Source of the DNA: Streptomyces sp. NBC_01551
GTDB lineage: Bacteria > Actinomycetota > Actinomycetes > Streptomycetales > Streptomycetaceae
Length of the DNA: 64,000 bases
Reading direction: 5' to 3'
Assembly: GCF_026339935.1 (NCBI RefSeq)
Contig: NZ_JAPEPX010000001.1
Location: 2,757,001 to 2,821,000 of the forward strand
The notes beneath the pieces were generated by a model. That model saw only the letters and a program-made list of their open reading frames with translations, was not told the origin of the DNA and did not search any database. Position numbers and translations under genes: made by a program. Of the stretch, positions 33,621 through 43,500 are shown one piece after another. The first letter of the stretch is position 1. Each line of letters starts with the position of its first letter.

Positions 33621-34883
33621 TCAGGAGGCGGTGGGGATCTTCGTGGTGAAGGCGGTCGGGACGCTGACCACGTCGTCGAAGCTGAGCTTGCCGGCACCGA
33701 ACTGGTCGGCAGTCATGGCCTTCTTCTTGCCGCCCGTGACCTGCCACACCGTGTTGCTGTCCGGGGAGAGGAGCATCGTGCCGTCCACCGGGGCGGCCTG
33801 CGCCGCCGCCGACTTCAGCCAGGTGCCCGGGGCGCCCTCCAGCGGACGCTTGTCGTAGCCGAAGGCCGTGAAGTCGGCGTACGTCAGCGGGACCGCGACG
33901 CCGCCGGCCATCACGTAGACGGTGGCGTCGGCACCCGAGACGTCCTTGACGATCGAGCCGTTGGCGACCTGCTTGCCGACGGTGGAAGCCAGCCAGTCAC
34001 TCGGAACACCCATCAGCGAGCGCTTGTCGTAGCCGTTCGCCGTCCACTCGGAGGCCGAGATGAACACGGCCGCGCCGTTGAGCATCACGTAGCGGGACGG
34101 GTCCGTGCCCGACTGGTCCATGAGCACGCGGCCGTTGGTCACGCTGCGCTGGACGGCGCCCTTCAGCCAGGCCGTCGGAACGCCCATGTCGGGGCGGGTG
34201 TTGTAGCCGTCGGCCGTCCAGTCGGCGGCGGAGATCGGGAGGGCCGCGCCGTCGATCACGACGTAGCGGCCGGCGCCGCCCGCCTGGTCGTGGACCACCG
34301 TGCCGGCCGGGGGCGAGGTCGGCAGGCCGTTGAACGCCGCGTTGTCCACGAGCACGATCTTGCTCAGGTCGTACTTGTCGGGGGTGACGTCGGAGGCCGC
34401 GACCGGGACGCCGGCGCCGCTGATCATGACCTTGACGTCCGGGCCGTTCGGGGACTTCACGAGCGTGCCGGCGGGCAGGGTGGAGGGGTCCGGGTAGGAC
34501 GGGGCGCTCGGGTACGGGTTGGCGTGGTCGGCGCCGAGACCGGCGGCGGGGCCGCAGGACGGCCAGGCACCCTGGCCCTGGCCGGCCAGGATCTTCTCGC
34601 CCGTCAGGATCTGCTGCTGCTTCGTCGCCTGGTGGGGGTACGCGGCGTACTGCGTGCCGCCGAAGGCGCGCCAGGTCGACATCGAGATCTGGAGGCCGCC
34701 GTAGTAGCCGTTGCCGGTGTTGATGCTCCAGTTGCCGCTGGCCTCGCACTGGGCGACCTTGTCCCAGGTCGAGACGGAGGCGGCCGAGGCGCCGGTGCTC
34801 GTCAGGAGCGGGGCGGCGACGGCGAGGAGGGCGGTGGCGGTGACGGCGAGGACGGAGTTCTTGCGGGCGGCGACGGAGCGCAT
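33621..34883 (-). CDS. Secreted Rpf-type lytic transglycosylase with C-terminal repeats
   Basis: Cleaves peptidoglycan glycan strands; resuscitation-promoting-factor family. The 420-residue precursor has a Sec signal peptide (to about 34, ASA site). The Rpf domain covers about 36-112: WDKVAQCEASGNWSINTGNGYYGGLQISMSTW, with the catalytic Glu in QCEASGNW, and a QCE...PSCGP cysteine pair. The C-terminal two thirds contain five repeats of about 55 residues (e.g. GRVLMDQSGTDPSRYVMLNGAA, WTANGYDKRSLMGVPSDWL) not typical of RpfA, which usually has LysM. The repeats are shared with the CHAP protein upstream, 140 bp away on the same strand. Confidence 0.9.
   Translation of the reverse strand: MRSVAARKNSVLAVTATALLAVAAPLLTSTGASAASVSTWDKVAQCEASGNWSINTGNGYYGGLQISMSTWRAFGGTQYAAYPHQATKQQQILTGEKILAGQGQGAWPSCGPAAGLGADHANPYPSAPSYPDPSTLPAGTLVKSPNGPDVKVMISGAGVPVAASDVTPDKYDLSKIVLVDNAAFNGLPTSPPAGTVVHDQAGGAGRYVVIDGAALPISAADWTADGYNTRPDMGVPTAWLKGAVQRSVTNGRVLMDQSGTDPSRYVMLNGAAVFISASEWTANGYDKRSLMGVPSDWLASTVGKQVANGSIVKDVSGADATVYVMAGGVAVPLTYADFTAFGYDKRPLEGAPGTWLKSAAAQAAPVDGTMLLSPDSNTVWQVTGGKKKAMTADQFGAGKLSFDDVVSVPTAFTTKIPTAS
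33647..34000. repeat. Near-identical 350-bp tract shared with 35050-35403
   Basis: This segment matches 35050-35403 (offset 1403 bp) with a single base difference that I can see (CTGCTTG versus CTTCTTG). It encodes the last two to three C-terminal repeats of both wall hydrolases. Silent-site identity this high means recent duplication or gene conversion. Confidence 0.85.
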
Positions 34884-34940
34884 CGGGGTTTCCTTCGGGC
34901 GGCGGGGCGGGGCGGGGGCGGCGGGCCGGGCGGGCCGGTC

Positions 34941-34973
34941 CGAGCCGCCCGGCCGGCGGGGCCGGGCGGCTCG
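34941..34973. terminator. Terminator-like hairpin between the two hydrolase genes
   Basis: CGAGCCGCCCGGCC (34941-34954) and its exact inverse (34960-34973) form a 14-bp stem with a 5-nt loop, downstream of the CHAP gene on the minus strand. Next to it, GGTGCTCAG recurs four times (about 34978-35025), up to the CHAP stop. The two hydrolase genes are therefore probably separate transcripts. Confidence 0.65.
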
Positions 34974-35023
34974 GGGGTGGTGCTCAGGAGGCGGTGCTCA
35001 GGTGGTGCTCAGGCGACCGGTGC

Positions 35024-36658
35024 TCAAGAGGCGGTCGGGATCTTCGCCGTGAAGGCGGTCGGGACGCTGACCACGTCGTCGAAGCTGAGCTTGCCGGCAC
35101 CGAACTGGTCGGCAGTCATGGCCTTCTTCTTGCCGCCCGTGACCTGCCACACCGTGTTGCTGTCCGGGGAGAGGAGCATCGTGCCGTCCACCGGGGCGGC
35201 CTGCGCCGCCGCCGACTTCAGCCAGGTGCCCGGGGCGCCCTCCAGCGGACGCTTGTCGTAGCCGAAGGCCGTGAAGTCGGCGTACGTCAGCGGGACCGCG
35301 ACGCCGCCGGCCATCACGTAGACGGTGGCGTCGGCACCCGAGACGTCCTTGACGATCGAGCCGTTGGCGACCTTCTTGCCGACGGTGGAAGCCAGCCAGT
35401 CACCCGGGACGCCCATCAGGGTGCGCTTGTCGTAGCCGTTGGCCGTCCACTCGGCGCCCGAGATCGGCACGGCCGCGCCGTTGAGCATGGCGTAGCGGGA
35501 CGGGTCCGTGCCCGACTGGTCCATGAGCACGTTGTCGTTCGAGGGGGACTTGGCGATCGCGGCCTTCAGCCACTGGGCCGGGACACCCATCAGGGTCTGC
35601 TCGTTGTACTTGTCCTCGGTCCACTCGGCGCCCGAGATGTGCAGGGCAGCGCCGTCGACCATCACGTAGCGGGACGGGTCGGTGCCGGTCTGGTCCATGA
35701 CCACGATGCCGGTCGGCACGGTGCGCTGCGCGGCGGCCTTCAGCCAGGCGGTCGGGACGCCCATGTCGGCGCGGTTGTTGTAGCCGGCGGCGGTCCAGTC
35801 CTCGGCGCCGATCAGCAGGGCGGCGTCGTCGATCATGACGTAGCGGGCGTTGCCGCCGGCCTGGTCGTGGACCACGGTGCCAGCGGGCGGGGCGCTGGGC
35901 AGGGCCCGGAACGCGGTGTCGTCGACCGTGACGACCTTGCTGAGGTCGTACTTGTCGGGGGTGACGTCGGAGGCCGCCACCGGAACACCGGATCCGGCGA
36001 TCATCACCTTGACGTCGGGACCGCTCGGCGACTTCACCAGAGTGCCGGCCGGCAGCGAGGCGGGGTTGGGGTAGCTGGGCGTCGAGGTGCCGGCCGGGGA
36101 GATGTAGCCGCTGATGCGCTGGCCCCAGGGGGAGGAGCCGACGCTCCACTTGGTGGTGGAGTAGGTGCTGACGTGGCCCGGGTAGCCGCCCTGGTTGCCG
36201 CCGGTGATGGTGACCGTGTTGCCGGAGACGCCGGTGACGACGGCCACGTGGTCGGCGTAGTCGCTGCCGTTGTAGTTGTAGACGACGGCGTCGCCGACGT
36301 GCGGGGTGTTGGACAGCGTCCCGTACTTCTTGCCGTAGTCCATGAAGCTCGCCGCCCGGTCGTCCAGGGTGCCGAGGCCCGTGACCCCGTTGCGTGCCCA
36401 GACCCAGCCGGCGAAGTCGGCGCACCAGGCGTGGGTCCTGGTGGTGCCGCCGCGGCAGCTGCTGCTCTGGTTGGGACCGCCGACGTAACCGCCGTGGGCA
36501 CAGGCGCCGTTGCCGTTCTCGGCCTGGGCGGTGGACGAGATGCCGTCCGTGAGCGGCGAGGCTCCGGCCGGGGAGATGGCGACCGTGGTCAGCGCGGTCA
36601 CGGCCAGGGCCGAGGCGGAGGTGAGGCGGATGGCGATGGTCTTGAGGTTGCGGGACAT
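35024..36658 (-). CDS. Secreted CHAP-domain peptidoglycan hydrolase with C-terminal repeats
   Basis: A 544-residue precursor with a Sec signal peptide (AISPAGASP cleavage region, about 34). The CHAP amidase/endopeptidase domain is about 50-185, with the catalytic Cys in AWCADFAGWVWA (near 78) and the catalytic His in DYADHVAVVTG (near 137). Six C-terminal repeats of about 55 residues follow, of the same type as in the Rpf protein, the last ones almost identical. The repeats presumably bind wall or mediate assembly; their family is not one I can name. ATG 36658 follows GGAG. The gene pair would supply a glycan-strand and a peptide-bridge cutter with a common targeting module. Confidence 0.88.
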   Translation of the reverse strand: MSRNLKTIAIRLTSASALAVTALTTVAISPAGASPLTDGISSTAQAENGNGACAHGGYVGGPNQSSSCRGGTTRTHAWCADFAGWVWARNGVTGLGTLDDRAASFMDYGKKYGTLSNTPHVGDAVVYNYNGSDYADHVAVVTGVSGNTVTITGGNQGGYPGHVSTYSTTKWSVGSSPWGQRISGYISPAGTSTPSYPNPASLPAGTLVKSPSGPDVKVMIAGSGVPVAASDVTPDKYDLSKVVTVDDTAFRALPSAPPAGTVVHDQAGGNARYVMIDDAALLIGAEDWTAAGYNNRADMGVPTAWLKAAAQRTVPTGIVVMDQTGTDPSRYVMVDGAALHISGAEWTEDKYNEQTLMGVPAQWLKAAIAKSPSNDNVLMDQSGTDPSRYAMLNGAAVPISGAEWTANGYDKRTLMGVPGDWLASTVGKKVANGSIVKDVSGADATVYVMAGGVAVPLTYADFTAFGYDKRPLEGAPGTWLKSAAAQAAPVDGTMLLSPDSNTVWQVTGGKKKAMTADQFGAGKLSFDDVVSVPTAFTAKIPTAS

Positions 36659-36907
36659 GGCGAAGCTCCTGAAGGCGAGGAAGGAAGTCTGAGAGCGCCG
36701 CGGTGACGGTGTCGGTGACGTGACGGTGTCGGTGACCGTCCGCGGGCGGGCCTGATCGAGGCCGAAGGGGTCGAGCTGCGCCGTGGCACGTGGACGGCTG
36801 CCCTGCAGGAGCAGCTGTCAGACGCTGGGCCGGTCGGCGCGGGTGGGGCGAGGCGCGGTGGAGCGAAGGCTCGGTGGAGCGAAAGGGCCGCTGCGGCGGC
36901 GGGGCGG
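36659..36907. other. Leader and promoter region of the CHAP gene
   Basis: Contains a direct repeat of GTGACGGTGTCGGTGAC (about 36702-36738) and two GGTGGAGCGAA words (about 36858-36881). I looked for a c-di-AMP (ydaO) riboswitch, common before Streptomyces wall-hydrolase genes, and could not match its core here. Confidence 0.4.
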
Positions 36908-37072
36908 CTACTCCCAGGCAGTGGTGTTCTTGCCGGTCGGGGCGGTCTCCCAGGCGGTGGTGGCGGAGACGTGGCTGCTCTGGCCGGCGGTGTGGGCCGT
37001 CAGGGCGGGGGTGATGGCGGCGAGGGCAAGGGTGGTGACCGCGGCGGCCTTGACGAGGCGGGTGCGAAGCAT
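36908..37072 (-). CDS. Small exported peptide with twin TTAWE motifs (54 residues)
   Basis: A short frame from ATG 37072 to TAG 36908-36910. AAAGGA lies about 8 bp upstream of the start. Residues 1-27 look like a Sec signal peptide: positive MLRTRLVK, then an Ala/Thr/Leu-rich core AAAVTTLALAAITPALTAHTA. The mature part, about 25 residues, contains ATTAWE and NTTAWE and ends at the second. There is no Cys, so it is not a chaplin or a disulfide peptide. It lies upstream of the CHAP gene on the same strand and near a TrmB/LuxR-like regulator. I do not recognise the family; it could be a signal peptide or wall-associated peptide. Confidence 0.65.
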   Translation of the reverse strand: MLRTRLVKAAAVTTLALAAITPALTAHTAGQSSHVSATTAWETAPTGKNTTAWE

Positions 37073-37228
37073 GGCAGTGGTCCTTTGCGAGAGCTGGAAC
37101 GGAAGGGGTGGTCGTCCGGATTCGCGTCCCGCGGTGACGTCTCATCCGGTGGTGCCGGCCGGGTTTCCGTGTTGCTCCCTGCTGGCGATCACTACTTTCG
37201 TCGCAGGTCAGAGCGGTTGGAAGGGGGT

Positions 37229-37591
37229 TCAGATGGACGGAAGCGGCCCTGACCCGATCCGGCCAGCGGGGCCGGAAGGGGACAGCAGCAGCCGCTCGTA
37301 GTACGGCGTGACCAGGGGTGCCCCGACCCGGGTGAGCGTCCAGCCGCGCAGCGCGGGCACCACGTCGAGGGCGCGCCGACAGAGCGCCTCCGCGCGGCGC
37401 TCCGCCTCCCCGAGGCTGTCGGCGAGCAGGAAGACGCCCACGACGGGGTCGGGCAAGGCGTGCGGATGCGCGGAGACGTGCTCGGCGGGGAGGCCGTCGG
37501 CGTCGGCGACCGAGCGAATCAACTCGGCTGCGGCAACGGGGAATTGGGCGCCGGGCGCGGAAGCCCGGAGGCCGGCGTGAACGAGGTACAT
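37229..37591 (-). CDS. Conserved hypothetical small protein
   Basis: About 120 residues from ATG 37591 (MYLVHAGLRASAPGAQFP), chosen over the upstream ATG 37645 because CTGGGG precedes it and the extra 18 residues are Arg/Ala-rich. The sequence has a central VVGVFLLADSLGEAERRAEALCRRALD helix-strand pair and reads as a compact alpha/beta cytosolic protein; no function recognised. It is divergent from the TrmB/LuxR-like regulator. Confidence 0.65.
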   Translation of the reverse strand: MYLVHAGLRASAPGAQFPVAAAELIRSVADADGLPAEHVSAHPHALPDPVVGVFLLADSLGEAERRAEALCRRALDVVPALRGWTLTRVGAPLVTPYYERLLLSPSGPAGRIGSGPLPSI

Positions 37592-37744
37592 GAACCCCAG
37601 CCTGGCGAATGCCGCCCGTCTCGCGAAGGCCCCGAAGGTGGACACTTCGGGCCCTGGACGGAACCGTCCACCTCATGGTCCGCAAGGCTCCCGCGTGCGA
37701 TGATCTGACCGACTTCGATCAATACGGCACACACCGGGGGGACT

Positions 37745-38740
37745 GTGCTGGCCACTCTTGGCCTCGACGCGACTGCGGAGGCCGTCTACCGCACCATGCT
37801 CGCGGCGCCGCGCGACGGGGTGAGCGCGCTCGCCTCCCGTCTCGGGGTGTCCGACGCCGACATCCGGCGCAGCCTGGACACGCTCAGCGAACTCGCCCTG
37901 ATCCGGCCGTCCTACGAGAACGCCGGAGAACTCCGCGCCGTCTCGCCCGAGGTCGGCATGGAGATCCTGATGGCCCGCCAGCAGGCGGAACTCGCGGCCC
38001 AGCAGCTGCGCATCGAGGCCTCACGGGCGGCCGCCGCGCAGCTCATCGCGGAGTACGCCGACCTCAGCCCGGCCGCCACCAGCCCGGGGGTCGAGCAGCT
38101 CGTCGGCCTCGACGAGATCCGCAACCGGATCTCCGGCCTGGCGCACGGGCTCCAGAGCGAACTGATGACCTTCGCCCCGGGCGGGGGCCACCGCCCGGAG
38201 ACCCTGGAGGCCTCCAAGCAGAACGACACGGTGCTGCTGAGCCGCGGGGTGCGGATGCGGTCGCTGTTCCAGGACAGCGTGCGCAACAGCCAGAGCACCG
38301 TGGCGTACGCGGAGTGGCTGAGCGAGCTCGGCGGGGAGGTGCGGACCGCCCCGGACCTGCCGACCCGCATGATGATCTTCGACGGGACCATCGCCGTGAT
38401 CCCGGTCAGCAGCGACGACAGCGCGGCGGCGGCCGTCGTGCTCACCGGGCAGGGGACGCTGACGGCCCTGTGCGCGCTCTTCGAGAACGTCTGGTCCGGC
38501 GCCCGCACCCTGGGCGCCTCGGAGGAACGCGACGCGGGCGGGCTCAGCGCGCAGGAGCGCACCGTGATCCGGCTGCTGGCGCAGGGCCTGACCGACGAGG
38601 CCATCGCCAAGCGCCTCGCGGTCTCCCCCCGCACGGCCCGCCGACTGGCGAACGGGCTGATGGAGCGGCTGGGCGCCGCGAGCCGCTTCGAGTTCGGCGT
38701 GCGCGCCGTCCAGCGGGGCTGGCTGCCGCGCACCGAGTAG
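37745..38740 (+). CDS. TrmB-like / LuxR-type transcriptional regulator
   Basis: A 331-residue DNA-binding protein. The N-terminal winged helix (LGLDATAEAVYRTMLAAPRDGVSALASRLGVSDADIRRSLDTLSELALI) resembles TrmB. A central sensor-like domain contains LDEIRNRISGLAHGLQSELMTFAPGG. The C-terminal LuxR helix-turn-helix is LSAQERTVIRLLAQGLTDEAIAKRLAVSPRTARRLANGLMERLGA (near 268-312). Streptomyces has many of this two-HTH class, often next to small secreted peptides or specialised gene clusters. GTG 37745 follows GGGGGG. The 54-residue exported peptide lies 670 bp away. Confidence 0.85.
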   Translation: MLATLGLDATAEAVYRTMLAAPRDGVSALASRLGVSDADIRRSLDTLSELALIRPSYENAGELRAVSPEVGMEILMARQQAELAAQQLRIEASRAAAAQLIAEYADLSPAATSPGVEQLVGLDEIRNRISGLAHGLQSELMTFAPGGGHRPETLEASKQNDTVLLSRGVRMRSLFQDSVRNSQSTVAYAEWLSELGGEVRTAPDLPTRMMIFDGTIAVIPVSSDDSAAAAVVLTGQGTLTALCALFENVWSGARTLGASEERDAGGLSAQERTVIRLLAQGLTDEAIAKRLAVSPRTARRLANGLMERLGAASRFEFGVRAVQRGWLPRTE

Positions 38741-38760
38741 ACGCGGCAGCCGGAGGCGGC

Positions 38761-39222
38761 TCAGCCCCAGTTGGCGCCGGCCGGCTCCTGGATGGTGGTG
38801 TTGATCCGGTTGAAGAAGTTGGTCATGGCGATCATCAGGATGAGCGCGGAGAGCTGCTCCTCCGTGTAGTGGTCGGCGGCCTCGTCCCAGACGTCGTCCG
38901 GCACGGCCTGACCGGGGCGATCGGCGATCCGGGTGGCGGCCTCGGTCAGCGCGAGGGCGGCGCGCTCGGCGTCGGTGAAGAAGGGCGCCTCGCGCCAGGC
39001 CGCGACCTGGTGCAGCCGCTCCTCGGTCTCCCCGGCCTTCTTCGCGCCCGACACCCCGGCGAACACGCAGGCGCTGCACCCGTTGATCTGGCTGGCGCGC
39101 AGGTGGACCAGCTCCATGGTCTGCTGCGGGACGCCGCCCTTGTGCATGGCCTTGTACAGGTTCTGGATGCCCGTCATGGCGTCGGGCAGGACCATGGCCG
39201 GGTTCTTCATACGAGCGTTCAT
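38761..39222 (-). CDS. Carboxymuconolactone decarboxylase / AhpD-like protein
   Basis: A 153-residue helical protein with the AhpD-type redox motif: LVHLRASQINGCSACVFAGV (CxxC near 49-52, with the preceding Glu region MELVHLR). This argues for peroxidase or thiol-disulfide activity rather than decarboxylation. ATG 39222 follows GGAG. It is convergent with the TrmB/LuxR-like regulator gene (20 bp between stops) and 155 bp downstream of the NADP oxidoreductase. Confidence 0.87.
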   Translation of the reverse strand: MNARMKNPAMVLPDAMTGIQNLYKAMHKGGVPQQTMELVHLRASQINGCSACVFAGVSGAKKAGETEERLHQVAAWREAPFFTDAERAALALTEAATRIADRPGQAVPDDVWDEAADHYTEEQLSALILMIAMTNFFNRINTTIQEPAGANWG

Positions 39223-39377
39223 CGTGGTGTCTCCTCGGTGTGCGGTTCGCTTCCGTCACTGGGTTGACGGATCGCTCCGCGAGGATGTGACGGGGCAGCG
39301 GAAAAAATCTGCCCGCCCTCGCTCGCGGCGCGGTCGCGGCCTGGTCGGGCACCGCTCGGGGCCGCGCGGCCGCGTGG

Positions 39378-40406
39378 TCAGCGGGAGAGGCGGACCAGCA
39401 TCTTGCCGGTGTTGGCGCCGGTCAGGACGCCGAGGAAGGCGTCGGGGGCGTGTTCGATGCCCTCGGTGACGGTTTCCTCCGTACGCAGCGTGCCGTCGGC
39501 CAGCCAGGACGCCGCCTTGCCGATCCACTCCGGGAACAGGTCGAAGTGGCTGGAGACCAGCATTCCCCGCAGGGTCGCCTCGCGGGCGGCGGCCCGGAAG
39601 AGGTTGTCCGGGCCCGGCGCCGGTGCGGACGCGTTGTAGCCGCTGATCGCGCCGACCATCGCGATCCGCCCGCCCTGCCGGACGGCGCCGATGGCCGCCT
39701 GGAGGTGGTCGCCGCCGACGGCGTCGAGGTAGACGTCGATGCCCTCGGGGGCGGCCTGCGCCAGCTGGCCGGGCAGGTCGCCCTGCCGGTAGTCGATCGC
39801 CGCGTCGTAGCCGAAGACGTCCAGCAGCTTCCTCGTCTTGTGCGGGCCGCCCGCCGAGCCGATGACGCGGGACGCGCCCAGCTGCCGCGCCAGCTGCCCG
39901 GCGACGCTGCCGACCGCGCCCGCCGCCGCCGACACGAACACCACGTCGCCCTCCTTCACCGGCGCGGTCCGCGTCAGCGCGGCGTACGCGGTCAGGCCCG
40001 TGGTGCCGAGCGGGCCCAGGTAGTCCGCCGGCGTGGCGATCCCGGTGTCGACGACGGTCGCCGCCGCCGCGTCCAGGACGGCGTACTCGCGCCACCCGAG
40101 GAAGTGCGAGACGGTCGAGCCGACCGGCACCGCCGCGTCCCGGGAGGCGATCACCTCGCCGACCGCACTGCCCTCCAGGGCGGCGCCGAGGGCGAACGGG
40201 GGGATGTAGGAGGGGGCGTCGTCCATCCGGCCCCGCATGTACGGGTCCACCGACATCCAGGTGTTGCGCACCAGGATCTGACCCTCAGCCGGTGCCGGGA
40301 CCTCGGTGGTGACCAGCGCGAAGTTCCCGGACGCCGGGGCGCCGACGGGGCGGGAGGCGAGGCGGATCTCGCGGGAAACGGTGCGGGGGGTGGCGGTGGT
40401 GGTCAT
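39378..40406 (-). CDS. NADP-dependent oxidoreductase (zinc-independent MDR, prostaglandin reductase-like)
   Basis: 342 residues of the leukotriene B4 dehydrogenase / CurA-type enoyl reductase group, reducing C=C bonds of alpha,beta-unsaturated ketones with NADPH. Motifs: LVRNTWMSVDPYMRGRMDD (near 47-65), LGPLGTTGLTAYAAL, AAAGAVGSVAGQLARQLG (Rossmann loop, near 156) and IAMVGAISGYN. No structural-zinc cysteines are present, as expected for this branch. GAAGGGAAC precedes ATG 40406. It is divergent from the AfsR-like gene, with 126 bp between them; a regulatory link is possible but unproven. Confidence 0.9.
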   Translation of the reverse strand: MTTTATPRTVSREIRLASRPVGAPASGNFALVTTEVPAPAEGQILVRNTWMSVDPYMRGRMDDAPSYIPPFALGAALEGSAVGEVIASRDAAVPVGSTVSHFLGWREYAVLDAAAATVVDTGIATPADYLGPLGTTGLTAYAALTRTAPVKEGDVVFVSAAAGAVGSVAGQLARQLGASRVIGSAGGPHKTRKLLDVFGYDAAIDYRQGDLPGQLAQAAPEGIDVYLDAVGGDHLQAAIGAVRQGGRIAMVGAISGYNASAPAPGPDNLFRAAAREATLRGMLVSSHFDLFPEWIGKAASWLADGTLRTEETVTEGIEHAPDAFLGVLTGANTGKMLVRLSR

Positions 40407-40532
40407 GGGGGTGTTCCCTTCGGGTTCGGGCCGCTCGGTCGCGGTCGCGGTCGCGGTGACAGGAACACCATGCGAGAGGCCGCGCACGGATCGCTGACGG
40501 TCCGCGCACGGCCCCCAAGTACCGTGGCCCGC

Positions 40533-43500
40533 ATGCGTTTCGAGGTGCTCGGGCCAGTGACCGTACGGACGGACGACGGGACTCCCGTCCCCGTGCCCGA
40601 GGCGAAGGTACGGGCGCTGCTCGCCGCGCTGCTCGTGCACCACGGGCGGCCCGTGGCCGTGGACCGGCTGATCGACGACCTGTGGGGCGAGGACGCCCCC
40701 GGCAACCCCGGCAACACCCTCCAGACCAAGGTGTCCCAGCTGCGCCGCACCCTCGCCGGGGCCGAGGACGGCGGCCGCGCCCTGGTCGGGTACGGCCCGG
40801 CCGGCTACACGTTGCGGGTGTCCGGGGAGGCGGTGGACGCCGCCCGGTTCGAGGAACTCGCCGGCCGCGCCCGCGAGGAGTCCGGCGTACGGACGAAGTC
40901 GGCCCTGCTGACGCGGGCGCTCGGGCTGTGGCGCGGGCCGGCCTACGCCGATGTCCGGGACGCCGGCTTCGCCCGCGCGGCCGTCGCCCGCCTGGAGGAG
41001 CAGCGGGTCACGGTGCGGGAGGAGCTGGCGGAAGCCCGGCTGGAGCTGGGTGAACACGCGGCTCTCGCCGATGAGTTGAACGGGCTCGCCGGGGAGCACC
41101 CGCTGCGCCAGCGGCTGCGGGCCGCGCAGATGCGGGCCCTGTACGGCGCCGGGCGCCAGAGCGAGGCGCTCGCGGTGTACGGGGAGGTACGGACCCGCTT
41201 CGCGGAGGAACTCGGCATCGACCCGGGGCCGGAGCTGGCGGCACTGTACGAGGCGATCCTCCGACAGGACCCGACGGCGGCGGCACCGGTGGCGCCGGGG
41301 GCGCCGGGGCCGGGGCCGGGGGCGCCGGGGGCGGGGCCGGGGGCGCCGGGGGCGGGGCCGGGGGCGCCGGGGCCGGGGCCGGGGGCGCCGGGTCCGAGGG
41401 CGGGGGCCGCCGGGGCGGAGCCGGGGGCGCCGGGGCGGAGGGCGACCACGCCGGGGCCGGAGGCGCCGGGGCGGAGGGCGACCACGCCGGAGCCGGAGGC
41501 CGCCGCGCCGGAGCCGTGGGCGATGACGGCCGTACCGGAGTCGGAGGCAGCCGCGCCAGGGGCGGAGGCGGCCGGGGCGGAGCCGGGGGTGCCGGGGCGG
41601 AGGGCAGCCGCGCCGGGGCCGGGGCCGGGGGCAGCCGCGCCGCAGGCGGGGGCCGCAGCGGCGGGGCCGGAGGCCTCCGGGGCTGGGGCCGCAGGGGCTG
41701 CGGCGGGGGCCGGGGTGTGGGTCGGGGGTGGTTTGCCCGCGTCCGTCGGGGGGCTCGTTGGGCGGGAGGAGGACGTTGCCCGGGTGTGCGCGGCCGTTGA
41801 GGCGGGCCGACTCGTCACCCTCACCGGGCCCGGCGGCGTCGGCAAGACCCGGCTCGCGCTGGCGGCGGCGGCCCGGCTGGCGGACGCGCCCGCGTGCTCC
41901 GACGGCGTGTGGTTCGTGGAACTCGCCGGGGCGCGCGGGAGTGTGGCCGCGGTGGTCGCCGCCGCGCTCGGGGTGCGCGAAGACGCCGACGGCGCCGGCG
42001 GATCCGGGGCGCGGGGCGAGGACGCCGCCCGGGAGCGGCTGGCCGAGGCGATCGGAGCGCGCGGGCTGCTCCTCGTACTCGACAACTGCGAGCACGTCGT
42101 GGAAGCCGTCGCCACGCTGGCCGGGGAGCTGCTGCGGCGGGCTCCCGGGCTGCGGGTCCTCGCCACCAGTCAGGAGCCCCTGGCGCTCTCCGGCGAGGTG
42201 CTGGAGGCGGTCGCGCCGCTTCCCGAGGCCGAGGCCGTGCGGCTGTTCGCGGCCCGCGCGGCGGCCGCTGCGCCCGGGTTCACGCTGAGCCCCGACAACT
42301 CCGAGGCGGTGGCGCTGATCTGCCGCCGCCTCGACGGCATCCCGCTCGCCCTCGAACTGGCGGCCACCCGGGTCCGGGCGCTCGGGGTGCACACGCTGGC
42401 CGACCGGCTGCACGACCGGTTCCGGCTGCTCAACCAGGTACGCCGGGACGCGCCCGCGCGGCAGCGGACGCTGCGGGCGGTCATCGACTGGAGCTGGGAG
42501 CTGCTGAAGCCGGACGAACGGGTGGCGCTGCGGCGGCTGGCCGTGTTCTGCGGCGGCTTCACCCTGGAGTCGGCCGAGGCGGTGTGCGCGGGCGGGGAGA
42601 TCGGCACGGACGAGGTGCTGGACCTGGTCACGCGGCTCGTGGACTGCTCGCTGGTGGCGACGGCGTACGGGGGAGACGGGGCGCGCCTGCGGACGCTGGA
42701 ATCGGTGACCGCGTACGGGCTGGAGCGGCTCGCGGAGGCGGGCGCCGCCGAGGCGGACGCCGTGCGGCTGCGGCACGCCGAGCACTGCACCGCCCTCGCC
42801 GAGCGGGCGGCGTCCCATCTGCACGGCCCCGGCCAGCGGGAATGGCTGCGCCGGCTCGACGACGAGTCCCACAACCTGCGGGCCGCGCTGGACCACGCGG
42901 TGGCGGCCGGGGCCGGGGATCTGGCCCTGCGTCTGGTCAACGCCCTGGCCTGGTACTGGTGCCTGCGCGGCCGCATCGCCGAGGCGCGCGCGGCGCTGGA
43001 CGCCGCGCTGGCGTGCGCGACGGCAACCGGAGCCTCCGGGGCGGCAGTCGCCGGCGCCCACGCCCGCCGCGCGGCCTTCGCAGCCCTGGCGGGCACCCCG
43101 GACGGGCCCGGGGAAGCGGACCTGGAATCCGCCGACGCGCGGGGCCGCTGGCTCCTGGAATTCGCCCGCCTCGGCTTCGCCGATGCCGGGGCCGGGGCCG
43201 GGGCGGGAGAGGACGCCGGGGCGCGAGAGGACGGCGAGGCGGAAGAGGGTGGCGGGGCGCGAGAGGGCGGCGAGGGCCCCACCGCCGGCGGCCCCACCGG
43301 CGGCGGCCACCCCGGCGGCGGCGACCCCGGCGAGGGCCACCCCGCCCGCGGCCACGCCTGCGCGGGCCTCGACCGGCTTGTGGCTCAGTTTCGGGGAGTC
43401 GGGGACCGGTGGGGGGAGGCGGCCGCGCTCAACGCTCTCGCGACGCGGGCGCTCTACCGGGGCGACCTCGCGGAGCTGCGGCGCAACGCCGAGGCCAGTG

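Noticed and set aside
36659..37228. Possible c-di-AMP (ydaO) riboswitch upstream of the wall-hydrolase genes
   Set aside because: Expected by analogy with Streptomyces rpfA, and a CGAATCCGG word appears on the minus strand near 37120. The rest of the conserved core and pairing could not be found.
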